Shown here piece by piece: positions 1 through 5,604 of a DNA stretch of 6,861 nt (positions are counted from its first letter, which is position 1; every line of letters begins with the position of its first letter). The translations under genes and the position numbers were made by a program. Under the pieces are notes generated by a model. That model was given only the letters and a program-made list of their open reading frames with translations. It had not been told where the DNA came from and did not search any database. Source of the stretch: Fidelibacterota bacterium (GTDB taxonomy: Bacteria > Bipolaricaulota > Bipolaricaulia > UBA7950 > UBA9294); contig JAJRTG010000152.1 of NCBI GenBank assembly GCA_024278395.1, forward strand, positions 1 to 6,861, in the 5' to 3' direction.

Positions 1-81
1 CGTCTCACGCACTTTGCGCATCTCCCGCGCCTCCTCCGGGAGGGGTGCCCGGACGTGCAGCCACTCCGGCCGGGTGCTCAT
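1..81 (-). CDS. lipA: Lipoyl synthase LipA, N-terminal fragment
   Basis: The first 27 codons of a gene that leaves the window at its left edge. Translating the minus strand from the ATG at 81-79 gives a start with RPEWLHVRAPLPEEAREMRK. This matches the usual N-terminus of lipoyl synthase (pattern KPxWLKVxxPxGExxxxxK before the first Fe-S motif). The family is a radical-SAM enzyme that inserts two sulfur atoms into protein-bound octanoyl groups to make lipoyl groups. The iron-sulfur and radical-SAM cysteine motifs lie outside the window and cannot be checked. The ATG overlaps the lipB stop as ATGA, which implies translational coupling, and lipB-lipA adjacency is common. The identification rests on a short stretch plus context. 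Confidence 0.82.
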   Translation of the reverse strand, partial: MSTRPEWLHVRAPLPEEAREMRKVRET

Positions 82-782
82 TCCACCCCCTTCCAGTACG
101 GGCCTGGGTCCTCCTCCACGAGCCGCCATTCGAACAGCGGCTCCATCCGGGCAAGGAGCGACCGCGCGATCTCCTCGAGCGGATAGACCTCCCCGGTCAG
201 CTCGTCGAGGGATGTGACCTCGATCGGGAGGCCGCACGGGTTGATCATCCCGAAGTGGGCCCGGTTCACCGCCACGTTGAACGCCAGGCCGTGCCGCGTC
301 ACCCAGTGCTTCACGTACACCCCGACTGAGGCGATCTTCCGTACCCCGACCCACACCCCGGGAAAGCCGGGGCGGCGTCCGCCCTTGATCCCGAACTCGG
401 CGAGGAGGTCGATCACCCCCTGCTCGAGGTTGCGGATGTAGCGGCGCAGGTCGCGCCCCTGGTCCCGCAGGTCGATGATCGGGTAGACGACGAGCTGTCC
501 CGGCCCGTGGTACGTGATGTCACCCCCGCGCTCGACCTCGTACACCGTTATCCCCTCCTGCTCCAGGACCTCAGGAGGGACGAGGATGTTCGCCACCGAG
601 CCGGCCCGCCCGATGGTGAGCACCGGATCGTGCTCCACCGTGATCACGGTGTCCCTGATCTTCCCGGCCGCGCGCAGGTCGTGCAGCTGCCGCTGCAGCA
701 GGTAGACCGATGCGTAGTCGGCCCGCCCGAGGGGAAGATGGGTGACGATGCGCGTCTCAGTCGATCTCAGCCAGGAGCTCAT
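78..782 (-). CDS. lipB: Octanoyl-[ACP]:protein N-octanoyltransferase LipB
   Basis: A 234-residue protein that moves octanoate from acyl carrier protein to the target lysine of lipoyl domains, the first step of de novo lipoylation in the cytoplasm. Visible family motifs are HDPVLTIGRAG (51-61), RGGDITYHGPGQL (85-97), the RKIAS segment with the probable catalytic Lys149, and GMINPCG (178-184) with the probable nucleophile Cys183. This is the Lys/Cys pair known from the family. Length is typical. The ATG at 782 is the only good start: it overlaps the upstream lipoyl-domain gene by 26 bases and follows a purine-rich AGGGCGAGAAGGG stretch, and the protein then starts about 10 residues before the conserved core. 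It sits between a lipoyl-domain gene and lipA, all on one strand, so one operon is likely. No sign of damage. Confidence 0.96.
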   Translation of the reverse strand: MSSWLRSTETRIVTHLPLGRADYASVYLLQRQLHDLRAAGKIRDTVITVEHDPVLTIGRAGSVANILVPPEVLEQEGITVYEVERGGDITYHGPGQLVVYPIIDLRDQGRDLRRYIRNLEQGVIDLLAEFGIKGGRRPGFPGVWVGVRKIASVGVYVKHWVTRHGLAFNVAVNRAHFGMINPCGLPIEVTSLDELTGEVYPLEEIARSLLARMEPLFEWRLVEEDPGPYWKGVE

Positions 783-993
783 CCCTTCTCGCCCTATCCC
801 CCTGTTTCTTTACGATCCTGACGAGCCTCCCGCTCTGCGGCGCCTCGACCACGAACGTCGTCTTCTCGGTCTCCACCTCGAGCAGGTCATCGCCTTCCTC
901 GATCGTATCACCTTCCTGCCGCAGCCAGGCGGTTACGGTCACCTCTTCCACCTCCCCCAGATCGGGGAGGCGAACCTCCGTCCGTTCGTCCAT
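757..993 (-). CDS. Free-standing lipoyl-domain protein (E2-type)
   Basis: A 78-residue protein that is almost exactly one biotinyl/lipoyl-attachment domain and nothing more. It starts with the VRLPDLGE segment (7-14), typical of 2-oxoacid dehydrogenase E2 lipoyl domains. The swinging-arm hairpin is VETEKTTF (40-47), with Lys44 as the predicted lipoylation site. The second half has the family's APQSGRL (51-57) turn and ends LLAEID. The biotin-type AMKM signature is absent, so lipoate is favoured. It lacks the peripheral-subunit-binding and catalytic acyltransferase domains of a full E2, and is shorter than the H protein of glycine cleavage (about 125 residues). Strong Shine-Dalgarno GGAGGAAGGAGGGG just before the ATG. 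It is the first gene ahead of lipB and lipA, so it is probably a substrate for them. Which dehydrogenase it serves cannot be told from the window. Confidence 0.88.
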   Translation of the reverse strand: MDERTEVRLPDLGEVEEVTVTAWLRQEGDTIEEGDDLLEVETEKTTFVVEAPQSGRLVRIVKKQGDRARRDELLAEID

Positions 994-1013
994 CGGCCCC
1001 TCCTTCCTCCGGA

Positions 1014-1019
1014 ATACTA
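1014..1019 (-). promoter_or_regulatory. Possible -10 box for the lipoyl-domain/lipB/lipA operon
   Basis: On the minus strand TAGTAT lies 20 bases before the lipoyl-domain ATG, with a start site expected near 1007. There is no convincing -35 (GTGAAG at 17-base spacing is poor). It lies in the 98-base divergent gap shared with ychF, where a promoter for this operon must be if one exists. Weak evidence. Confidence 0.3.
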
Positions 1020-1043
1020 GCCGATCGAATGCGGCGCTTCACC

Positions 1044-1072
1044 TTGCTTTGTCCCGGTGCGGGCCATATATT
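1044..1072 (+). promoter_or_regulatory. Sigma-70-type promoter for ychF-tsaC-eamA
   Basis: TTGCTT (1044-1049), an exact 17-base spacer and TATATT (1067-1072) make a good sigma-70-type promoter. The expected start site near 1079-1080 falls directly before the Shine-Dalgarno AAGGAGG at 1081-1087, giving a 5' leader of only about 12 bases. Position and strand fit the three-gene operon that follows. Confidence 0.6.
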
Positions 1073-1091
1073 TGAGCGCGAAGGAGGGATG

Positions 1092-2180
1092 ATGGGATTC
1101 ACCTGCGGCATGGTCGGCCTTCCCAACGCCGGGAAATCGACGATCTTCAACGCCCTGTCCGGGGCGGGTGCACGCGTCGAAGCGTATCCCTTCTGCACGA
1201 TCGAGGCGAACATGGGGACGGTCCCGGTCTCGGATGAAAGGCTCGACCGGCTCGCCGCCCTCTTCCCGGAGAAAAGGAAGGTCCCCACCCATCTCGAGTT
1301 CATCGATATCGCCGGCCTCGTCCAGGGGGCGAGCGAGGGGGAGGGGATGGGGAACCAGTTCCTGTCCGAGATCCGCTCGGTGGATGCGATCCTGCACGTC
1401 GTGCGCTGCTTCGCCGATCCGAACGTGGCGCACGTCGCCGGGGACGTCGATCCGATCCGCGACATCGAGATCGTGGAGACCGAGCTCCTCCTCAAGGACC
1501 TCGAGACGATGACCCGGGTGCGGGAGCGGCTCATCCGGGAGGCGAAGGGCCCGGACCGGCGTGCCCCGGCGCGCCTGGCCGCGTGGGAGAGGTTGCTGGA
1601 CGCCGTGGCGGAAGGGGTCCCGCTCCGCGATCAGGAGATCCCGCACGAGGTGGAGGATCTCGTCCGCGAGGTCTCCCCGCTCTCGGCGAAACCGCTCATC
1701 TACGTGGCCAACGTCGGTGATTCCGGGGAGAACGCCCATTCGCGCCGGGTGGCTGAATACGCGGCAAGGACGGGTAAGGAAGCCATCGTGATCCGCGGCC
1801 GGATCGAGGCGGAGATCGCGGAGGCGGCGGGGAGCGAGGAGGAGCGCCGCGCGTTCCTGACCGAGTGGGGCCTTTCCGAAAGCGGCCTCGCCCGGCTGAT
1901 CCGCGCTGGCTACCGCGCTTTGGAGTTGGTCACCTTCTTCACCTTCGAGGGACCGGAGGTGCGGGCGTGGACCGTGCGGGAGGGGACGACCGCCCCCCGG
2001 GCCGGCGGGAGGATCCACTCGGACTTCGCCGAGCGGTTCGTCCTCGCCGAGGTGATGGACCTGGACGAGCTCGTCGCCGCCGGGTCGGAGCAGGCCCTGC
2101 GCGAGGCCGGCCGGATCACCCGGGCCGGACACGACTATCTCGTGCGGGACGGCGATGTAATCCACTTCATCTGCGCATGA
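1092..2180 (+). CDS. ychF: Ribosome-binding ATPase/GTPase YchF (OLA1 family)
   Basis: A 362-residue OBG-family NTPase, close to the usual 363. The G1/P-loop is GLPNAGKST (9-17), and G3 is DIAGLVQGASEGEGMGN (72-88), where the catalytic polar residue of ordinary GTPases is replaced as in all YchF proteins. The G4 position reads NVGD (207-210). A C-terminal TGS domain (about 278-361) has AWTVREGTTAP and the closing DGDVIHF. The family hydrolyses ATP in preference to GTP, binds ribosomes and is linked to stress responses. Start choice: ATG at 1092 gives the family's MGF start and sits 4 bases after AGGAGG (1082-1087). ATG 1089 touches the Shine-Dalgarno, and an in-frame extension to 1029 carries no family sequence. 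It is the first gene of an operon, and its stop overlaps the tsaC start as ATGA. Confidence 0.96.
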   Translation: MGFTCGMVGLPNAGKSTIFNALSGAGARVEAYPFCTIEANMGTVPVSDERLDRLAALFPEKRKVPTHLEFIDIAGLVQGASEGEGMGNQFLSEIRSVDAILHVVRCFADPNVAHVAGDVDPIRDIEIVETELLLKDLETMTRVRERLIREAKGPDRRAPARLAAWERLLDAVAEGVPLRDQEIPHEVEDLVREVSPLSAKPLIYVANVGDSGENAHSRRVAEYAARTGKEAIVIRGRIEAEIAEAAGSEEERRAFLTEWGLSESGLARLIRAGYRALELVTFFTFEGPEVRAWTVREGTTAPRAGGRIHSDFAERFVLAEVMDLDELVAAGSEQALREAGRITRAGHDYLVRDGDVIHFICA

Positions 2181-2770
2181 ACCCGATCGTTCTTCCCGAC
2201 GACTCCCCCCGGCTCCCCGCCGCGCTGCGGGAACTCCTTGAGACGGGCGGTGTCGTGATATTTCCCACCGATACGGTGTACGGGATCGGGGGAAGCCCGT
2301 GGGACGAAGGGGCGCTCGGGCGCGTGCGGGCCATGAAGGGGCGCCCGGCGGACCAGCCGTTCACCCTTCACCTCCCGAGCGTCGCGGCGGTCGATCGATT
2401 CGCCCGGCCCGATCCGCGGGCGCGGGAGATCGTGGAGCACTTCCTTCCGGGTCCGTACACCTTCCTCCTCCCCGCCCGCCCGGACGCCCCGACGTGCGCG
2501 GTCAAGGACGGTAAGGTGGGGATCCGCGTCCCGGCGCACCGGTTATTCACCCGCGTGATGCGGACCCTCGACCGGGTCCTGTTCGGGACGAGCGTCAACC
2601 GGAGCGGGGATCCCCCCCTCATCGATCTTGCGGAGATCATCGAGCAGTTCTCCGGGGTAGACCTCATCGTCTCCGGCAGGATCGAGATCGGGACTCCGTC
2701 GGCGGTGATCGACCTCACTCAGGATCCGCCGGTCGCCCTGCGCGGGACGCTCCCGGAGGGACTCCGGTGA
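2177..2770 (+). CDS. tsaC: L-threonylcarbamoyladenylate synthase (TsaC/YrdC type)
   Basis: A 197-residue Sua5/YciO/YrdC protein. It makes threonylcarbamoyl-AMP from threonine, bicarbonate and ATP, the first step of the t6A37 modification of ANN-decoding tRNAs. Motifs in order: PTDTVYG (30-36), KGRPADQPFTLHL (54-66, the conserved KxR substrate region), PGPYT (91-95), VGIRVPAH (114-121), TSVNRSG (138-144, usually TSANxSG) and GTPSAVID (172-179). It has the short TsaC form; the extra C-terminal domain of Sua5 is absent. The start at 2177 overlaps the ychF stop (ATGA). I see no Shine-Dalgarno, so translation probably depends on coupling to ychF. Upstream extension in frame only covers ychF sequence. 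Its stop overlaps the next start as GTGA. Both ychF and tsaC act in translation. Confidence 0.94.
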   Translation: MNPIVLPDDSPRLPAALRELLETGGVVIFPTDTVYGIGGSPWDEGALGRVRAMKGRPADQPFTLHLPSVAAVDRFARPDPRAREIVEHFLPGPYTFLLPARPDAPTCAVKDGKVGIRVPAHRLFTRVMRTLDRVLFGTSVNRSGDPPLIDLAEIIEQFSGVDLIVSGRIEIGTPSAVIDLTQDPPVALRGTLPEGLR

Positions 2771-3633
2771 GACTCGCCCCTCTGGCCCTCCTTGCGATCA
2801 CCGTGATCTGGGGCTGGACGTTCGTCCTGGTGAAACAGGGAATGGCCGAGGTCGGCCCCCTCACCTTCCTCGCCGCCCGGTTCCTGATCGCGTTCGTCGT
2901 CCTTGCCGCTCTGATGCCGAGGGCGCTGCGCCGGATCGACCGCCGCACCCTGGGAGCGGGAGCGGTGATCGGGGTGGCGCTGTTCGGCGGATACTTCTTT
3001 CAGACGTGGGGGCTCGTCTACACCACCGCGACGAAGAGCGGACTGATCACCGGGCTGTCCGTGGTGATCGTCCCGCTCCTCGCTGCGGGGGTCAATCGGG
3101 TCCGGGTCGAGGCGAGGGCGTGGGGCGGCGCCGTCCTCGCTGCGGGCGGGTTGGCCCTCCTCGTCCTCGGACGGGGGCGGATCAGCTCGATCAACTTCGG
3201 TGACTTTCTCACCCTGATCTGCGCGGTCTCCTACGCCGCCCACATCGTCCTCGTCGACCGCTACGTCCGCCGGGTCGACTACCGCGGGCTCCTGCTCGTG
3301 CAGGTGGGGACTGTCGCCGCCTTGAGCACCGTCGGGGCCCTGGCGTTGGAGCGGATCCCGACGCAGCTCTCCGGGGATCTGATCGAGGGGATACTGGTGA
3401 CCGGAGTGCTCGCCACCGCGCTCGCCCTGTACATCCTGAACCGCTTCCAGTCCTACTCCACCGCCGCCTACACCGCGATAATCCTGACGATGGAGCCGGT
3501 CTTCGCCGCCCTGTTCGGGGTGGTCCTGCTCGGGGAGACCCTCGTCTCGCTCCAGATCGCCGGCGCCGTCGTGATCGTCGCCGCCACCATGATCCCGAAG
3601 CTCAGCGTTCGATCCGCTCGAACCGGGCGGTGA
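2767..3633 (+). CDS. EamA-family (DMT superfamily) transporter
   Basis: A 288-residue, very hydrophobic inner-membrane protein with about ten predicted helices. They lie near residues 4-23, 33-50, 64-84, 90-110, 118-135, 145-163, 174-193, 206-225, 232-255 and 260-278. They form two repeated EamA halves (about 6-135 and 144-277). The first helix has the IWGWTFVLVK pattern (14-23) and the second half has EPVFAALFGVVLLGE (243-257), both characteristic of the drug/metabolite transporter family. Members export amino acids, metabolites or drugs; the substrate cannot be predicted here. Start is GTG at 2767, six bases after GGAGGG (2755-2760) and overlapping the tsaC stop (GTGA). The 3' end overlaps the convergent tryptophanase gene by 32 bases and encodes a basic tail (RSARTGR). 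Confidence 0.92.
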   Translation: MRLAPLALLAITVIWGWTFVLVKQGMAEVGPLTFLAARFLIAFVVLAALMPRALRRIDRRTLGAGAVIGVALFGGYFFQTWGLVYTTATKSGLITGLSVVIVPLLAAGVNRVRVEARAWGGAVLAAGGLALLVLGRGRISSINFGDFLTLICAVSYAAHIVLVDRYVRRVDYRGLLLVQVGTVAALSTVGALALERIPTQLSGDLIEGILVTGVLATALALYILNRFQSYSTAAYTAIILTMEPVFAALFGVVLLGETLVSLQIAGAVVIVAATMIPKLSVRSARTGR

Positions 3634-4984
3634 AGTGGCGCAGCGGTCCCTCCCCCGCGATGATGCGGTAGCCGGGGAGCTCGTCCTTCCTCTTCGCCAC
3701 CGCCGCCGCTCCTTCGATCACCGCGTCGAGGTGCGTCCGGGTGTAGGTGCGGCGTGGGATCGCCAGCCGGACGAGTTCGAGCCTGGGGTAGACCTCGTTC
3801 CCCGCCTCGTCGGTGTGGGCGAACATCACGCTCCCCACCTCGACCGCCCGCACCCCGGCCTCGATGTACAGCTCGACGGCGAACGACAGGGCGGGGAACA
3901 GACGCTGGGGAAAGTCGGGGATCAGGCCCTTGACGTCGATGTAGACCGCGTGCCCGCCGATCGGCTCCACGATCGGGATCCCGACCGACTTCAGTCCCTC
4001 CCCGAGGTAGCGGGTCTGTCCGATCCGGTCGGCGAGGTAGGCCGGGTCGAGCGCCTCGTACAGCCCGACCGCGATCGCCTCCAGGTCGCGCCCGGCGAGC
4101 CCGCCGTAGGTGGGGAACCCCTCCATCAGGATCAACCGCTCGCGCGCCCGGTTGAAGATCTCCTCGTTGTTCGTAGCGAGGATCCCGCCGATATTCGCCA
4201 GACCGTCCTTCTTCGCGCTCATCGTCATCCCGTCGGCGAGGGAGAAGATCTCGCGGGCGATCTCGATCGGAGGGAGGTCGGAGTATCCCTTCTCCCGTTC
4301 GCGGATGAAGTAGATGTTCTCCGCGTATCGACACGCGTCGATGAAGAACGGGATCTCGTAGCGGCGGGCGATCTCGCTCACCGCGCGCAGGTTCTTCATG
4401 GATACCGGCTGCCCGCCGCCGCTGTTGTTGGTGATCGTCATCATGATGAGCGGAATTCGATCCCTGCCCGCTTCCTCGATCAGGGCCGTGAGCTTGGCCG
4501 TATCCATGTTTCCCTTGAACGGATGCGGCTTCTGGGGGTCGTAGGCGTCGTCGATCACGAGATCAACCGGATCGCCGCCGTTCGCCAGGACGTTCGCCCG
4601 CGTGGTGTCGAAGTGCATGTTGTTGGGGACGATGTCCCCTGGCTTGACGGTGCTGGAGAACAACACGTTCTCCGCCCCGCGCCCCTGGTGGGTGGGGAGG
4701 ATGTGGCGGAAGCCGAAGATGTCTCTGACCGCCTTCTCGAACCGGGCAAAGCTGCGGCTCCCGGCGTAGGACTCGTCCCCGCGCATCAGCGCCGCCCACT
4801 GCTCCTGGCTCATCGCCCCGGTACCGGAGTCGGTGAGGAGGTCGACGTAGATGTCCTCGGCACGCAGGTTGAACACGTTGTATCCGGCTTTCTTGATCCG
4901 ATCGATCCGCTCCTCGCGCGAGGGGATTGAGATCTCTTCGACCACCTTGATCCGGTACGGCTTGTGTGGAATCTCCCAACCCAA
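3602..4984 (-). CDS. tnaA: Tryptophanase (tryptophan indole-lyase), PLP-dependent
   Basis: A 460-residue beta-eliminating lyase, predicted to split L-tryptophan into indole, pyruvate and ammonia. PLP-site features: QGRG (100-103), the stacking Phe125, Asn187, Asp216 and Arg219, and SAKKD (256-260) with Schiff-base Lys259. Tyr73 and the carboxylate-binding Arg406 are also present. Compared with Citrobacter tyrosine phenol-lyase as I remember it, every key residue is offset by exactly +2, so no gaps are needed. At the positions separating the two activities it has Asp126 (TPL Thr124), Val383 (TPL Arg381) and His450 (TPL Phe448), which are the tryptophanase choices. Start: TTG at 4984, eight bases after AAAGGAGG, gives the family length. 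No ATG lies before the conserved core, and extension upstream runs into the barrel gene. It is the second gene of a two-gene operon. No tnaC-like leader peptide is evident. Confidence 0.93.
   Translation of the reverse strand: MGWEIPHKPYRIKVVEEISIPSREERIDRIKKAGYNVFNLRAEDIYVDLLTDSGTGAMSQEQWAALMRGDESYAGSRSFARFEKAVRDIFGFRHILPTHQGRGAENVLFSSTVKPGDIVPNNMHFDTTRANVLANGGDPVDLVIDDAYDPQKPHPFKGNMDTAKLTALIEEAGRDRIPLIMMTITNNSGGGQPVSMKNLRAVSEIARRYEIPFFIDACRYAENIYFIREREKGYSDLPPIEIAREIFSLADGMTMSAKKDGLANIGGILATNNEEIFNRARERLILMEGFPTYGGLAGRDLEAIAVGLYEALDPAYLADRIGQTRYLGEGLKSVGIPIVEPIGGHAVYIDVKGLIPDFPQRLFPALSFAVELYIEAGVRAVEVGSVMFAHTDEAGNEVYPRLELVRLAIPRRTYTRTHLDAVIEGAAAVAKRKDELPGYRIIAGEGPLRHFTARFERIER
3607..3623. 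repeat. Inverted repeat inside the convergent gene overlap
   Basis: GTTCGA (3607-3612) and TCGAAC (3618-3623) form a perfect 6-base stem with a 5-base loop. It lies wholly within the 32 bases shared by the ends of the EamA and tryptophanase genes. No T-run follows on either strand, so it is not a classical terminator. It could be a weak bidirectional transcription-end signal or a chance effect of the codons. Confidence 0.4.
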
Positions 4985-4992
4985 CCTCAGGG

Positions 4993-5000
4993 CCTCCTTT
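4993..5000 (-). promoter_or_regulatory. Ribosome binding site of the tryptophanase gene
   Basis: AAAGGAGG on the minus strand, starting one base after the stop of the barrel gene. The 8-base spacing to TTG 4984 fixes the tryptophanase start. The alternative CTG at 4990 would be only 2 bases away. Confidence 0.75.
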
Positions 5001-5001
5001 C

Positions 5002-5475
5002 TCAAAAGTAGAAGTGGATCCCTGTCCCGAACGCCATCGTGAACGTTCCCGCGGTGGAGAACGCCCCGCCGAACTCCAGGTTGAACGCAAGGCTTGGGGC
5101 GAACGGGAAGCTGAATTCGATCCCCCCGGCGCCCGACAGGATCAACTCGCTCTCTCCGTAGGATGAGAACGGAACCGTAGCCCCGGCGGCGATGTAGAAG
5201 TCGACCGCATCGGTGTCGCTCAGCTTGTACAAGAGCCTCCCGGTGAACGTACCGACGAGATCGGTAAGATCGCCCCACGCGAAGATGATCCCCTCCGCGC
5301 CGATCTGCGGGCCGAACCAGTAGCGGGCGCTGACGAGCCCTCCCCACGGAAAGCCGACTTCCATTCCCATCCCCAGTGTCCGACCGGCGGAGAGATTGCC
5401 CCCTTCGGCGAAGAGCGGGACGCAGACGATGAGAAGGCTGAGGGCCGATACTGCGAGAATAACCCCTTTCTTCAT
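5002..5475 (-). CDS. Small outer-membrane beta-barrel protein
   Basis: A 157-residue exported protein that I do not recognise as a named family. It begins with a clear signal peptide: MKKG, a hydrophobic core (about 5-20) and likely cleavage after PLFA (residue 23). The Cys at 18 lacks a lipobox context, so a lipoprotein is unlikely. The mature part is a run of alternating, Gly- and aromatic-rich strands, near 33-42, 46-55, 58-66, 73-84, 91-101, 110-121, 126-135 and 145-157. It ends GIHFYF, whose terminal Phe resembles the sorting signal of outer-membrane proteins. About eight strands would make a small barrel. Shine-Dalgarno GGGAGG lies 8-9 bases before the ATG, and a good promoter lies upstream. 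The tryptophanase gene follows 17 bases after its stop. Function is unknown; a structural or small-molecule channel role is possible. Confidence 0.82.
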   Translation of the reverse strand: MKKGVILAVSALSLLIVCVPLFAEGGNLSAGRTLGMGMEVGFPWGGLVSARYWFGPQIGAEGIIFAWGDLTDLVGTFTGRLLYKLSDTDAVDFYIAAGATVPFSSYGESELILSGAGGIEFSFPFAPSLAFNLEFGGAFSTAGTFTMAFGTGIHFYF

Positions 5476-5505
5476 GCTTCTTCCCTCCCGGGATCGAGTC
5501 TAAAC

Positions 5506-5534
5506 ATGTTATTGGATCGTCCGGGTCCGGGCAA
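5506..5534 (-). promoter_or_regulatory. Promoter of the barrel protein-tryptophanase operon
   Basis: On the minus strand TTGCCC (5534-5529), a 17-base spacer and TAACAT (5511-5506) precede the barrel gene ATG by about 30 bases. The perfect 8-base palindrome AACATGTT (5503-5510) overlaps the -10 box and could be part of an operator. It sits back to back with the promoter of the HEAT-repeat gene; the two -35 boxes are 3 bases apart. Confidence 0.55.
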
Positions 5535-5537
5535 CAT

Positions 5538-5566
5538 TTGACTCGGGCGGGTGGAAGCGGTTTAAT
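5538..5566 (+). promoter_or_regulatory. Promoter of the HEAT-repeat gene
   Basis: TTGACT (5538-5543), a 17-base spacer and TTTAAT (5561-5566) form a near-consensus sigma-70 promoter. The expected start near 5573 gives a leader of about 32 bases ending in the Shine-Dalgarno AAGGAGG (5594-5600), 4 bases before ATG 5605. Confidence 0.6.
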
Positions 5567-5604
5567 GAGGTTATCGGTAGGTTGGAGATGGATAAGGAGG
5601 GGGT

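Noticed and set aside
757..993. Biotin carrier domain
   Set aside because: The hairpin reads ETEKT, not the AMKM of biotin carriers, and lipB/lipA are the neighbours.
1053..1063. CCCG-GTG-CGGG inverted repeat inside the ychF promoter spacer
   Set aside because: Four-base arms with a three-base loop are expected by chance in such GC-rich DNA.
1029..1091. ychF starting 21 codons earlier
   Set aside because: The extra residues match nothing in YchF and cover the promoter; the Shine-Dalgarno at 1082-1087 serves ATG 1092.
1017..2165. A 382-codon open frame on the minus strand opposite ychF
   Set aside because: It is antisense to a clear YchF protein, is rich in Arg/Pro/Gly/His as expected from a GC-rich shadow frame, and shows no recognisable domain.
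3635..4930. A 431-codon open frame on the plus strand opposite tryptophanase
   Set aside because: It mirrors the strongly conserved tryptophanase codons, has low-complexity Arg/Asp/Val composition and no start signal; a GC-driven shadow.
3602..4984. Naming this gene tyrosine phenol-lyase
   Set aside because: Overall similarity is high, but the three positions that decide the substrate carry tryptophanase residues.
4985..5347. N-terminal extension of tryptophanase to 581 residues
   Set aside because: The extension is an out-of-frame reading of the barrel gene, has Arg-rich nonsense composition, and lies before a strong Shine-Dalgarno that fixes TTG 4984.
5002..5475. Lipoprotein with Cys18 as lipidation site
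   Set aside because: The residues before the Cys (LIV) do not form a lipobox, and a signal-peptidase I site (LFA/E) follows it.
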